A stretch of DNA of 64,000 bases from Streptomyces tropicalis (GCF_029269835.1 NZ_JARJBB010000015.1:62001-126000); one strand, 5' to 3'; numbered from the stretch's first letter, positions 45,014 through 54,052 are shown. The notes: generated from the sequence alone by a model not told the origin. Numbers and translations are program-made.

Positions 45014-46081
45014 ATGCCCCCGCCTCCCCACCCGCTGCCGGTCCGTAAGCTCCGGGCCCCGCGGCCGCAACCGCCCGTTGGGGCGGCACGGAAACCCTCT
45101 GTGGACGTGACAGTGCTGCAGCTCCCCCAGCTCCCGCCGGGACGCCTCCCCCGGCGCCTCCCCGTCCGCCGGGTCCTGTGCCTGGTCCCGCTGCTGCTCG
45201 TCGCGGTGGCCGCGGTGCAGCACCGGTCGGTGCTCGCGGAGGGCTTCGGCCACCTGCGGCACGCCGCGTGGCCGTGGCTGCTGGCGGCCGTCGGCGCGAC
45301 CTGTCTGACCTGGGTGGCCGCGGCGTTCACCCGGCAGGGCGCGGTCGTCGAGCGGCTGCCCCGACGGCGGCTGCTCGCCACGCAGTTCGCGGCGGGCGCC
45401 GCCAACCACCTGCTGCCGACGGGGCTCGGCGCGGGCGCGGTGAACCTGCGGTTCCTCACGGTGTGCGGCGTCCCGATGGCCCGGTCCTCCGCGGCGCTCG
45501 CCCTGTACCTGCTCGCGGAGACCGTCGGCCGGCTGGCCCTGCTGGCCGCGCTGCTCGCGGCCTGCCCCGGTGCGCTGCGGCTCGGCTCGCTGCTGCCGGC
45601 CGGCGCGGTCGGACCGCTGCTGCTCGCCGCGGGCGCGGTCGCGCTCGCGGCGGCCGGTGCGCTGCTGTGCGTCCGGCGGCTGCGCCGGGCGGTCGCCGGT
45701 TTCCTGCGTACCGCGCTGGGCGAGGCCCGTTCGGTGCACACCCGTCCGGCGCGGGCGCTGGCGCTGTGGGGCGGCTCGCTGGCCTTCCCGGCCCTTCAGG
45801 CGGCCGGACTGGCCGCGGTGGGACGGGCGTTGGGGCTGCCGGTGCCGCCCGCGCACATCGCGCTGGCCTATCTGGCGGCGACGGTCGCGGTCGCCCTGGT
45901 GCCCACTCCGGGCGGTCTGGGCTCGGTCGAGGCGGCACTGGTGGTGGCCCTGGTGGCGGCGGGCGGCCCGGCCGCGGTCGCCACGGCCGTGGTGCTCGCG
46001 TACCGCATCATCACGGTCTGGCTGCCGCTGCTGCCGGGGGCGCTGACCCTGGGTGCGCTGGTGCGGCTGAAGGTCATCTGA
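45014..46081 (+). CDS. Polytopic membrane protein, LPG synthase membrane-domain (UPF0104) family
   Basis: A 355-aa protein from the ATG at 45014 (AAGGA upstream); a GTG at 45103 is also plausible. A Pro-rich N-terminal tail is followed by about seven to eight membrane helices (VLCLVPLLLVAVAAVQ, AAWPWLLAAVGATCLTWVAAA, LALLAALLAACPG). The family motifs are ANHLLPTGLGAGAVNLRFL and AVALVPTPGGLGSVEAALV, the conserved P-x-PGG-GxxE region of the lysylphosphatidylglycerol synthase/flippase membrane domain. There is no catalytic domain, so it is a flippase-like or unknown transporter. It is divergent from the ABC exporter (63 bases apart), so the two may share regulation by the MerR-type site. Confidence 0.85.
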   Translation: MPPPPHPLPVRKLRAPRPQPPVGAARKPSVDVTVLQLPQLPPGRLPRRLPVRRVLCLVPLLLVAVAAVQHRSVLAEGFGHLRHAAWPWLLAAVGATCLTWVAAAFTRQGAVVERLPRRRLLATQFAAGAANHLLPTGLGAGAVNLRFLTVCGVPMARSSAALALYLLAETVGRLALLAALLAACPGALRLGSLLPAGAVGPLLLAAGAVALAAAGALLCVRRLRRAVAGFLRTALGEARSVHTRPARALALWGGSLAFPALQAAGLAAVGRALGLPVPPAHIALAYLAATVAVALVPTPGGLGSVEAALVVALVAAGGPAAVATAVVLAYRIITVWLPLLPGALTLGALVRLKVI

Positions 46082-46277
46082 CCGTCCCGCGGCCGTCCGA
46101 CGGCCCCGGGAGGCCGGTGCGCGCCCTCCCGGCCTCCGGGCCGGCGTCCGCGCCGGTGACCGGCCCGCGCCCCGCCGAGGGGCCGCCCCGTGCTCCGGCC
46201 GGCGGCCGGGCCCGCGGCCCCGGCCGGTGACCGGGGAGTAACCTGCCGGTCTCGTCCCGCCGAAGGAGGCCGCGCCC

Positions 46278-47147
46278 ATGCCCGTCCGTGTCGAGCGTCA
46301 GGGATACGTCACCACCGTGGTCCTCTCGCGGCCCGAAGCACGCAATGCGGTGGACGGCCCCACGGCCGCGGAACTCGCCGACGCCTTCCGGGCGTTCGAG
46401 GACGACGGGGACGCACGGGTTGCGGTGCTCTGGGGCGAGGGCGGGACCTTCTGCGCGGGGGCCGACCTGAAGGCGATCGGGACCAAGCGCGGCAACCGGG
46501 TTGCGGAGGACGGCGACGGGCCGATGGGGCCGACACGCATGCGGCTGTCCAAGCCGGTGATCGCGGCGGTCGCGGGGCACGCGGTGGCCGGGGGCCTGGA
46601 ACTGGCGCTCTGGTGCGACCTGCGGGTCGCCGAGGAGGACGCCGTGTTCGGGGTGTTCTGCCGCCGCTGGGGCGTGCCGCTGATCGACGGCGGCACGGTA
46701 CGGCTGCCCCGGCTGATCGGCACCGGGCGCGCCATGGACATGATCCTCACCGGGCGGCCCGTCCCGGCCCCCGAGGCGCACGCGATCGGGCTGGCCGACC
46801 GGGTGGTGCCGGCCGGGCGGGCCCGTGCCGAGGCGGAGGAACTGGCCGCGGCGATCGCACGGTTCCCGCAGGAGTGCCTGCGCTCGGACCGCGCGTCCGT
46901 ACTGGAGCAGGAGGGCCGGGAGGAGTCCGCGGCGCTGCGCGGCGAACTCCGCCACGGTCTGGGTGTGCCGGCCCTCGGCCGGGAGGGCGCGGCCCGGTTC
47001 GCCGCGGGCGCCGGACGGCACGGCTCCTTCGCGGAGTCCGGCACGCGGGACGCGACGGACCGCTGCACGGGCGGCGGCGCGGAGGACCCCGCCGACGGCT
47101 CCACGGGCGGCACCGCCCCGGAGGGGCCCGGGACCGGACAGGCGTAG
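46278..47147 (+). CDS. Enoyl-CoA hydratase/isomerase family protein
   Basis: A 289-aa crotonase-fold protein from the ATG at 46278. The oxyanion-hole motifs are GTFCAGADLKAIG (about 55-67) and AGHAVAGGLELAL, and the active-site loop is GVFCRRWGVPLIDGGTVRLPRLIG. It acts on acyl-CoA thioesters: hydration, isomerisation or a related step of fatty-acid or polyketide metabolism. The last 45 residues (FAESGTRDATDRCTGGGAED and on) are a Gly/Thr/Asp-rich tail with no family match. The stop lies inside the first unit of a minisatellite, so the tail length may vary between strains. Confidence 0.9.
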   Translation: MPVRVERQGYVTTVVLSRPEARNAVDGPTAAELADAFRAFEDDGDARVAVLWGEGGTFCAGADLKAIGTKRGNRVAEDGDGPMGPTRMRLSKPVIAAVAGHAVAGGLELALWCDLRVAEEDAVFGVFCRRWGVPLIDGGTVRLPRLIGTGRAMDMILTGRPVPAPEAHAIGLADRVVPAGRARAEAEELAAAIARFPQECLRSDRASVLEQEGREESAALRGELRHGLGVPALGREGAARFAAGAGRHGSFAESGTRDATDRCTGGGAEDPADGSTGGTAPEGPGTGQA

Positions 47148-47445
47148 GGGCCGCGGCCGGGCAGACGCAGGTCCCGCGGCCGGACGGGCGCGAGGCCCAC
47201 GGCAGGGCGGATGCACCCCGGGACCGGACGGACGCAGGACCCCGAGACCGGATCGAGGCAGGACCCCGAGACCGGACGGACGCACGTCCCGCGGCCGGAC
47301 GGGCCCCGGACACGAGGCCGGACTGGCGTAGGGCCCGGGACCGGACAGGCGTAGGGCCCGGGACCGGACGGGCCCCGGACACGAGGCCGGACAGGCGTAA
47401 GGCCCGGGACCGGACAGGCGTAGGGCCCGCGGCCGGGCAGGCGTG
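47118..47445. repeat. Degenerate GC-rich minisatellite
   Basis: A unit of about 23 bases, core GGGCCCGGGACCGGACAGGC (followed by GTA), recurs with variation 10 or more times between 47118 and 47445; 47340-47440 has the cleanest copies. It starts inside the last codons of the enoyl-CoA hydratase gene, whose stop is part of unit 1. Length variation between strains is likely. Confidence 0.8.
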
Positions 47446-47716
47446 GCGTCACCGGCCCTGCGGGGGCCCGGAGCACGCCGTACGGGCGGGGTGCGGGCGC
47501 ACGCCCGGGGCGCCCCTCCGCCGCCTCCGCGCGGTACGAACTGCCCTGCTGGATGCGGCAGGATGAGCGAGCGCGCCGACCGGCGTCCCTCCACGTGGGA
47601 GGTCTCCGGCCGGCGTATCGCACATCCCGGAACCGAGCAGGTGACTACGTGACGCAACTTCACATCCGGCCGTCGGCGGCCCCGTGCGCCGCAGATCGAC
47701 CCACCGGAGGTGACCG
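47148..47716. other. Intergenic with minisatellite
   Basis: About 570 bases. The first 300 are the minisatellite. From 47450 to 47716, before the MscS gene, there is no gene; a less GC-biased stretch near 47600-47660 (GTGACTACGTGACGCAAC) may hold the MscS promoter. Confidence 0.5.
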
Positions 47717-48808
47717 GTGAACCGCACGCCGACCCTGGACGACCTGATCCTGGCGGGCATCGCCCTGGCCGCGGGCCTGGCGGCCGCCTTCCTCTCGCGG
47801 GCCGTGCTGCGCTGGCTGGCCAAGCACGCCAAGCGCACCCGCTGGAGCGGCGACGACGTCATCGTGGACGCGCTGCGCACGGTGGTGCCGTGGGCGGCGA
47901 TCGCGGGCGGCGCGGCGTCCGCCGCCGCGGTGCTGCCGCTGACGCGGACGGTCCAGCACCACGTGAACCAGAGCCTGACCGTGCTGCTCATCTTCGTGGT
48001 GACGCTGTCGGCGGCGCGGGTGGTCGCCGGCCTGGTGCGGACGGTGACCCAGTCCCGCTCCGGCGTCGCCGGGTCGGCCACGATCTTCGTGAACATCACC
48101 CGGATCCTGGTCCTCGCGATCGGCTTCCTGGTGGTGCTGCAGACCCTCGGCATCTCCATCGCGCCGATGCTCACCGCCCTCGGCGTGGGCGGTCTGGCGG
48201 TCGCACTGGCCCTGCAGGACACCCTGGCCAACCTCTTCGCCGGTGTGCACATCCTCGCCTCCAAGACCGTGCAGCCCGGGGACTACATCCGGCTCAGCAC
48301 CGGCGAGGAGGGCTACGTCGAGGACATCAACTGGCGCCAGACGACGGTCCGCCAGCTCTCGAACAACCTGGTCGTCATCCCCAACGGGCAGCTGGCGAAG
48401 ACGAACATGACCAACTTCACCCGGCCCGAGCAGCGGCTGACGGTCCTGGTGCAGGTGGGTGTCGGCTACGACAGCGATCTGGAGCACGTGGAGCGGGTGA
48501 CCATGGAGGTGGTCGCCGACGTGATGCGCGAGATCACCGGCGCGCTGCCCGAGCACGAGCCGGCGATCCGCTTCCACACCTTCGGCGACTCCCGGATCGG
48601 CTTCACGGTGATCCTGGGCGTGGGCGAGTTCAGCGACCAGTACCGGATCAAGCACGAGTTCATCAAGCGGCTGCACCGCCGCTACCGCGAGGAGGGCATC
48701 CGCATCCCGTCCCCCGCCCGGACGGTGGCCCTCCAGCACGGACCGGCGGTCATCCCGCAGCAGCGCAGCGTCGACGACGTGCCGACCGGCACGGTGCTCG
48801 GAGGCTGA
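47717..48808 (+). CDS. MscS-family mechanosensitive channel
   Basis: A 363-aa membrane protein starting at GTG 47717 with GGAGG upstream. Four or so membrane helices (LILAGIALAAGLAAAFLS, AAIAGGAASAAAVLPL, SLTVLLIFVVTLSAARVV) are followed by the pore helix region with the family hallmark LTALGVGGLAVALALQDTLA. The beta domain follows, VQPGDYIRLSTGEEGYVEDINW and NLVVIPNGQLAKTNMTN. The cytoplasmic vestibule follows (VQVGVGYDSDLEHVERVTME). It opens when the membrane is stretched and releases solutes in osmotic downshock. It stands alone. Confidence 0.95.
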   Translation: MNRTPTLDDLILAGIALAAGLAAAFLSRAVLRWLAKHAKRTRWSGDDVIVDALRTVVPWAAIAGGAASAAAVLPLTRTVQHHVNQSLTVLLIFVVTLSAARVVAGLVRTVTQSRSGVAGSATIFVNITRILVLAIGFLVVLQTLGISIAPMLTALGVGGLAVALALQDTLANLFAGVHILASKTVQPGDYIRLSTGEEGYVEDINWRQTTVRQLSNNLVVIPNGQLAKTNMTNFTRPEQRLTVLVQVGVGYDSDLEHVERVTMEVVADVMREITGALPEHEPAIRFHTFGDSRIGFTVILGVGEFSDQYRIKHEFIKRLHRRYREEGIRIPSPARTVALQHGPAVIPQQRSVDDVPTGTVLGG

Positions 48809-49170
48809 GGCGCGGCCGCGGCGGCACGGGGGCCCGGACCCCCGCGGGCGCCACCGGGGTGCCGGACCCGGCGCCCCGGCGCCCGCCGTGGACGGCGGTC
48901 CCGCCGCCGGGGGCCGGCCGCCGTGGGCCATCTCACGTCCGGGGCCGTTCGCCGGGCGGCCCCGGAGAACCGGGGCCGCCCCACCGCCCTGACAGGGGGA
49001 AACGCCGGCGGGAGACCGCCGCCGGCCCGTCCGCCGGACGCGCGCCCCGCCCGGAGGCGGGCGCTCCGGACCGGGGACGGCCGGACCGGTCGCGGACCCC
49101 TGTCGAGTCGGGGGCGGTCACGAGATATCTTGATGTCGAGCAATGTTGCAGACGTGGAGCGGAGCACCCG
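48809..49170. other. Intergenic upstream of isocitrate dehydrogenase
   Basis: About 360 very GC-rich bases. Near 48830-48900 several overlapping GC palindromes (GGCGCC, CGGGCGCC) could end the MscS transcript. Near 49121-49142 a less GC-rich segment holds ATATCTTGATGTCGAGCA, a degenerate dyad that may be a regulator site for the idh gene. No gene is seen. Confidence 0.5.
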
Positions 49171-51390
49171 GTGACTGACTCGACCATCATCTACACACAC
49201 ACTGACGAGGCCCCGGCCCTGGCGACGTATTCCTTCCTGCCGGTGGTCCAGGCGTACGCCTCGCAGGCCGGTGTCGCCGTCGAGACCCGCGACATCTCGC
49301 TGGCCGGGCGCCTCATCGCCGTGTTCCCGGAGTACCTGGCCGAGGACCAGCGCATCCCGGACGCCCTCGCGGAGCTGGGCGAGCTCGCCAAGACGCCCGA
49401 GGCCAACATCATCAAGCTGCCGAACATCTCGGCGTCCATCCCGCAGCTGAAGGCCGCCGTGGCCGAGCTGCAGGGCCAGGGCTACGCGCTGCCGGACTAC
49501 CCGGACGACCCGAAGACCGACGAGGAGCGCGAGATCCGCGCCCGCTACGACAAGGTCAAGGGCTCCGCGGTCAACCCGGTCCTGCGCGAGGGCAACTCCG
49601 ACCGCCGTGCCCCGGCCTCGGTGAAGAACTACGCCAAGACCCACCCGCACCGCATGGGCGCCTGGACCGCCGAGTCCCGGACGAACGTGGCGACCATGGG
49701 CGAGAACGACTTCCGCTCCACCGAGAAGTCGGTCGTCGTCGCCGAGGACGGCGCGCTGCGCATCGAGCTGGTCGGCGACGACGGCTCCACCACGGTGCTG
49801 CGCGAGTCCGTGCCGGTCCTCGCCGGCGAGGTCGTCGACGCCTCCGTGATGCGCGTGGCCGCGCTGCGCGAGTTCCTGACCGCGCAGGTCGCCCGCGCCA
49901 AGCAGGAGGGCGTGCTGTTCTCCGTGCACCTGAAGGCCACGATGATGAAGGTCTCCGACCCGATCGTCTTCGGCCACGTGGTGCGCGCCTTCTTCCCGAA
50001 GACCTTCGCGCAGTACGGCGAGGTGCTCGCCAAGGCCGGCCTGACCCCGAACGACGGTCTGGGCGGCATCTACAAGGGCCTGGAGAACCTGCCCGAGGGC
50101 GCCGACATCAAGGCCTCCTTCGACGCCGAGCTGGCCGAGGGCCCGGAGCTGGCCATGGTCGACTCCGACAAGGGCATCACCAACCTGCACGTGCCCTCCG
50201 ACGTGATCGTCGACGCTTCCATGCCGGCCATGATCCGCACCTCGGGCCACATGTGGGGCCCGGACGGTCAGGAGCACGACACCCTCGCGGTCCTGCCCGA
50301 CTCCAGCTACGCGGGCGTCTACCAGGCCGTGGTCGACGACTGCCGCGCCCACGGCGCCTACGACCCGTCCACCATGGGCACGGTCCCGAACGTCGGCCTC
50401 ATGGCGCAGAAGGCCGAGGAGTACGGCAGCCACGACAAGACCTTCGAGATCCCGGTCACCGGCACCGTGCGCCTGGTCGGCCGTGACGGCAACGCGGTGA
50501 TCGAGCAGGCCGTGTCGGCCGGCGACATCTTCCGCGCCTGCCAGACCAAGGACGCCCCGATCCGCGACTGGGTCAAGCTCGCCGTCACCCGCGCCCGCGC
50601 CACCGGCGACCCGGCGGTCTTCTGGCTGGACGCCACCCGCGCCCACGACGCCAACCTGATCGCCAAGGTCGAGCAGTACCTGGCCGAGCACGACACCGAG
50701 GGCCTGGACATCCGCGTCCTGTCCCCGGTCGAGGCGACGAAGCTGTCCGTCGAGCGCATCCGCCGCGGCGAGAACACCATCTCCGTCACCGGCAACGTGC
50801 TGCGCGACTACCTGACCGACCTCTTCCCGATCCTGGAGCTGGGCACCAGCGCCAAGATGCTGTCGGTCGTCCCGCTGATGGCGGGCGGCGGCCTGTTCGA
50901 GACGGGCGCCGGCGGCTCCGCGCCGAAGCACGTCCAGCAGCTGGTCAAGGAGAACTACCTGCGCTGGGACTCGCTGGGCGAGTTCTTCGCCCTGGTGCCG
51001 TCCCTGGAGCAGTACGCGGCGGCCACCGGCAACAGCCGCGCCAAGGTGCTCGCGGACACCCTGGACCGGGCCACGGCGACCTTCCTCAACGAGGACAAGT
51101 CCCCGGCCCGCCGGGTCGGCGGCATCGACAACCGCGGCAGCCACTTCTACCTGTCCCTGTACTGGGCGCAGGAGCTGGCGCGGCAGACGGACGACGCCGA
51201 CCTGGCGAAGGCGTTCGCGCCGCTCGCCGAGACGCTCGCCGCCGGCGAGCAGAAGATCGTCGAGGAGCTGGCCGCGGTGCAGGGCAAGGCGGCCGAGATC
51301 GGCGGCTACTACCAGCCCGACCCGGCGAAGGCCGCAGCGGTCATGCGCCCGTCGGCCACCTGGAACGACGCCCTGGCGTCCCTGAGCTGA
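49171..51390 (+). CDS. idh: Monomeric NADP-dependent isocitrate dehydrogenase
   Basis: A 739-aa protein, the size of the monomeric IDH (about 740). It starts at GTG 49171 with GGAG before it: TDSTIIYTHTDEAPALATYS. Family blocks include PNISASIPQLKAAVAELQ, KGSAVNPVLREGNSDRRAP, then VKNYAKTHPHRMGAW with the substrate-binding residues, FSVHLKATMMKVSDPIVFGH and NRGSHFYLSLYWAQELA at the end. It oxidises isocitrate to 2-oxoglutarate in the TCA cycle, making NADPH. It is followed by a strong terminator. Together with the CYP158-like P450 nearby this matches the order I recall for S. coelicolor SCO6998-SCO7000. Confidence 0.97.
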   Translation: MTDSTIIYTHTDEAPALATYSFLPVVQAYASQAGVAVETRDISLAGRLIAVFPEYLAEDQRIPDALAELGELAKTPEANIIKLPNISASIPQLKAAVAELQGQGYALPDYPDDPKTDEEREIRARYDKVKGSAVNPVLREGNSDRRAPASVKNYAKTHPHRMGAWTAESRTNVATMGENDFRSTEKSVVVAEDGALRIELVGDDGSTTVLRESVPVLAGEVVDASVMRVAALREFLTAQVARAKQEGVLFSVHLKATMMKVSDPIVFGHVVRAFFPKTFAQYGEVLAKAGLTPNDGLGGIYKGLENLPEGADIKASFDAELAEGPELAMVDSDKGITNLHVPSDVIVDASMPAMIRTSGHMWGPDGQEHDTLAVLPDSSYAGVYQAVVDDCRAHGAYDPSTMGTVPNVGLMAQKAEEYGSHDKTFEIPVTGTVRLVGRDGNAVIEQAVSAGDIFRACQTKDAPIRDWVKLAVTRARATGDPAVFWLDATRAHDANLIAKVEQYLAEHDTEGLDIRVLSPVEATKLSVERIRRGENTISVTGNVLRDYLTDLFPILELGTSAKMLSVVPLMAGGGLFETGAGGSAPKHVQQLVKENYLRWDSLGEFFALVPSLEQYAAATGNSRAKVLADTLDRATATFLNEDKSPARRVGGIDNRGSHFYLSLYWAQELARQTDDADLAKAFAPLAETLAAGEQKIVEELAAVQGKAAEIGGYYQPDPAKAAAVMRPSATWNDALASLS

Positions 51391-51428
51391 CCCGCCGGGT
51401 GGCCCGCCACCCGGCCCGACGGCACTCC

Positions 51429-51464
51429 CTCCGCCCCGCCCGGCACCCGCCGGGCGGGGCGGAG
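51429..51464. terminator. Perfect 16-bp hairpin after isocitrate dehydrogenase
   Basis: CTCCGCCCCGCCCGGC (51429-51444) and its exact complement (51449-51464) enclose ACCC. It lies 39 bases after the stop and between convergent genes, so it can act on both strands. Confidence 0.9.
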
Positions 51465-51536
51465 CCGTGTCCGGCGGGTGCCGGACGCCCCGGTCGGCTC
51501 CGTCACCCGCAGGCCGGTGCGCGTGAGGGGGCGCTG

Positions 51537-51858
51537 TCAGCTCCTCGACGTCCGCGTCCGCGAAGCCGTAGGACCGGGCGACGAGGAAGAAGTCCTCCGC
51601 GATCTCCTCGCGGGCCACCGTCCCGATCTCGCTGCCCGCCTCCTCGAAGGCGTCCTGCAGCGCGTTGAGCTCCTCCGTGGCCGCGTGGGTGAGGGCGTGC
51701 AGCGCGGGCGGGTCCGCGGGCCGCTCGGCCTCGATGCGCCCGCACAGGCGCAGCAGGATCTCCCGGCCGCGATCCACCACGTCGGCGGGGTGGGACCCGT
51801 CGACGGCCAGGGCCTTCACGCACGGGTGCGCGGCCACCTCCGGGTCGGTGACGGACAT
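51537..51858 (-). pseudogene. DUF5713-family gene, stop codon lost by a frameshift near the end
   Basis: The ATG at 51858 (GGAGGAG upstream) starts an about 105-residue match to the small family DUF5713: HPADVVDRGREILLRLCGRI, then ALHALTHAATEELNALQDAF and IAEDFFLVARSYGFADADVEEL. Family members end a few residues after this point. Here the frame runs on with no stop for a very long way, through the terminator and antisense to the idh gene, while a TGA sits one base out of frame at 51537-51539. So a 1-base indel probably removed the proper stop. The N-terminal 20 residues also differ from the family. The protein may still be made with an extended tail. Function unknown. Confidence 0.6.
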
Positions 51859-51963
51859 GGTGCTCCTCCCCCTGGTCCCGGGGACTCCCGCGTGCTCGGG
51901 GGCCCGGCGATGTGACACCTTGATCATGCCCCGCCCCACTGACAACGCCCCCGGAGGAGTCCC

Positions 51964-52761
51964 GTGCCCGGCGCCGCGCCGTCCTTCTCGCTCCTGCCCG
52001 GCGACCCCGCCTCGCCGGTGATCCTGCACGTGCCGCACGCGTCCCGGACGGTCCCCGCCGAGGTGCGCGCCGGGATCGCCCTGGACGACGCCGCGCTGGA
52101 GGGGGAGCTGGACCACCTCACCGACGCGCACACCGACCGGCTCGCCGAGGAGGCCGCCGGCCGGTGCGCCGTCGCCCCGTGGCGGTTCGTCAACCGGCTG
52201 TCGCGGCTGGTCGTCGACCCCGAGCGGTTCCCGGACGAGCGGGAGGAGATGCTCTCGGCGGGCATGGGGGCGGTCTACACCCGCACCTCCCACCGGGCCG
52301 TGCTGCGCCCGGCGGACGCCGACCCGGAGCCGCTGCTCGCCCGTTACTTCCGCCCGTACGCGCGGGCCATGGCCGGGGCGGTGGCGGGCCGGCTCGCCGC
52401 CACCGGCCGGGCCGTGATCGTCGACGTGCACTCCTACCCGACCGGGGCGCTGCCCTACGAGCTGCACGGCGCGGGTCCCCGCCCGCCCGTGTGCCTGGGC
52501 ACCGACGCGTTCCACACCCCGCCGGAGCTGGCCGACCTGGCCCGGACCGCCTTCGCGGGCTGCGGGGGGACGGCGCTGGACACCCCGTTCGCCGGTGTCT
52601 ACGTCCCGCTGGACTTCCACGGCCGCGACCAGCGGGTGAGCGCGCTCATGGTGGAGATCCGCAGGGACGGCTACATGGCCGAGCCGGGCGGTCCCGCGGG
52701 GCCGGGCCTGTCCCGGCTCGCGGCGGCGCTGGCCGCACTGGTCGACGGCGTCGGCGGCTGA
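51964..52761 (+). CDS. N-formylglutamate amidohydrolase-family protein
   Basis: A 265-aa protein starting at GTG 51964 with GGAGGAG upstream. The family hallmarks are VILHVPHASRTVPAEVR (metal-binding H), then LDHLTDAHTDRLAEEA, PWRFVNRLSRLVVDPERFPD (active-site region), IVDVHSYPTGALPYE (metal-ligand His) and LMVEIRRDGYM (Glu). These enzymes remove formyl groups from N-formyl-glutamate or similar acyl amino acids in histidine breakdown. No histidine-utilisation gene is near, so the natural substrate is uncertain. It precedes the CYP158-like gene by 61 bases on the same strand. Confidence 0.88.
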   Translation: MPGAAPSFSLLPGDPASPVILHVPHASRTVPAEVRAGIALDDAALEGELDHLTDAHTDRLAEEAAGRCAVAPWRFVNRLSRLVVDPERFPDEREEMLSAGMGAVYTRTSHRAVLRPADADPEPLLARYFRPYARAMAGAVAGRLAATGRAVIVDVHSYPTGALPYELHGAGPRPPVCLGTDAFHTPPELADLARTAFAGCGGTALDTPFAGVYVPLDFHGRDQRVSALMVEIRRDGYMAEPGGPAGPGLSRLAAALAALVDGVGG

Positions 52762-52822
52762 CCGCCGCACGGCTGGAGCACTCCCGCGCGACAGGCGGCC
52801 CCGCCGCGGCCAAGGTGGACGC

Positions 52823-54052
52823 ATGACGCAGGAGATCACCGCGCCGGCCGACGGGGCGACGCCGCAGCCTCCCGTACGGGACTGGCCGGCGCTCGACCTG
52901 GAGGGCACGGAGTTCGACCCGGTCCTCGCGGAGCTGATGCGGGAGGGCCCGATCACCCGCATCCGCCTGCCGCACGGCGAGGGGTGGGCCTGGCTGGTCA
53001 CGCGGTACGACGACGTCAAGCTGATCACGAACGATCCGCGGTTCAGCCGTACCGAGGTCACCCGCCGTCAGGTGACCCGGCTGGCCCCCCACTTCGCGCC
53101 CCGCCCGGGCTCCCTCGCCTGGGCCGACCAGCCCGACCACAACCGGCTCCGCAAGCCGCTCGCGGGCGCCTTCACGGTGCGCGCGATGAAGCGGCTGCGG
53201 CCCCGGGCGCAGGAGACGCTCGACGGGCTCGTCGACGGCGTCGTACGCGACGGGCCGCCCGCGGACCTGGTGGAACGGGTGCTGGAGCCCTTCCCGATCG
53301 CCGTGGTCAGCGAGGTGATGGGGGTGCCTGCCGGCGACCGCGAGCAGGTGCGCACCTGGACCCGGCAGATCATCTCCCTGCGCGGCGGGGCCACGGCCGC
53401 GGACCGCGCCAAGGCCGGTATGTACGGCTGGATCGCCGACACCATCCGCGCCCGCCGCGACAGCGGCGCCGAGGACGTCCTGTCGCTGCTGGGCGCCGCG
53501 GTCGGCCGGGGCGAGATCAGCGAGGACGAGGCCGTCGGGCTCGCCGGTCCGCTGCAGATCGGAGGCGAGGCCGTCACCCACAACTGCGGGCAGATGCTGT
53601 TCCTGCTGCTGACCCGGCCCGAGCTGATGGCACGGATGCGGGAGCGCCCCGACGGGCGCGGCCCCGTGATCGACGAGCTGCTGCGCCACGTCCCGCACCG
53701 CAGCAGCGTCGGGCTGGCCCGGGTGGCGCTCGAGGACGTCGAGCTGCACGGGGTGCGCATCTCGGCGGGCGACCCCGTGTACGTCTCGTACCTGGCCGCG
53801 AACCGCGACCCGGAGGTCTTCCCTGACCCGGACCGGATCGACCCCGACCGCGACCCCAACCCGCATCTCGCCTTCGGCAACGGGCCGCACTACTGCACGG
53901 GTGCCGTCGTCGCCCGCCTCCAGACCGAACTGCTGGTCGGCACGCTCCTCGACCGGCTGCCCGGACTGCGGCTGGCGGTCCCCGCGGACCAGGTGGCCTG
54001 GCGCCGCAGCACGATGATCCGCGGCCCGGAGACCCTGCCCGTCCGCTGGTGA
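52823..54052 (+). CDS. Cytochrome P450, CYP158-like
   Basis: A 409-aa P450 from the ATG at 52823. The I-helix part reads GLAGPLQIGGEAVTHNCGQM, with Glu/Ala in place of the usual acid-threonine pair, the K-helix is DELLRH (ExxR), and the heme loop is FGNGPHYCTGAVV with ligand Cys358. The N-terminus (RDWPALDLEGTEFDPVLAEL) and the run QIISLRGG, as well as DELLRHVPHRSSVGLARVALED, match CYP158A1/A2 of S. coelicolor closely, as I recall. CYP158 enzymes couple flaviolin into dimers. No type III polyketide synthase (RppA) is adjacent, so the substrate would have to come from elsewhere; a ferredoxin gene is also absent nearby. Confidence 0.9.
   Translation: MTQEITAPADGATPQPPVRDWPALDLEGTEFDPVLAELMREGPITRIRLPHGEGWAWLVTRYDDVKLITNDPRFSRTEVTRRQVTRLAPHFAPRPGSLAWADQPDHNRLRKPLAGAFTVRAMKRLRPRAQETLDGLVDGVVRDGPPADLVERVLEPFPIAVVSEVMGVPAGDREQVRTWTRQIISLRGGATAADRAKAGMYGWIADTIRARRDSGAEDVLSLLGAAVGRGEISEDEAVGLAGPLQIGGEAVTHNCGQMLFLLLTRPELMARMRERPDGRGPVIDELLRHVPHRSSVGLARVALEDVELHGVRISAGDPVYVSYLAANRDPEVFPDPDRIDPDRDPNPHLAFGNGPHYCTGAVVARLQTELLVGTLLDRLPGLRLAVPADQVAWRRSTMIRGPETLPVRW

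Noticed and set aside
47118..47445. CRISPR-like array
   Set aside because: The units are about 23 bases with no spacers of fixed length between conserved repeats, and no cas genes are present; it is a degenerate minisatellite.
48682..53061. Minus-strand open frame over 1400 codons antisense to isocitrate dehydrogenase
   Set aside because: It only appears because GC-rich antisense frames lack stops; idh is unmistakable on the plus strand. Only the DUF5713 part (51537-51858) is real.
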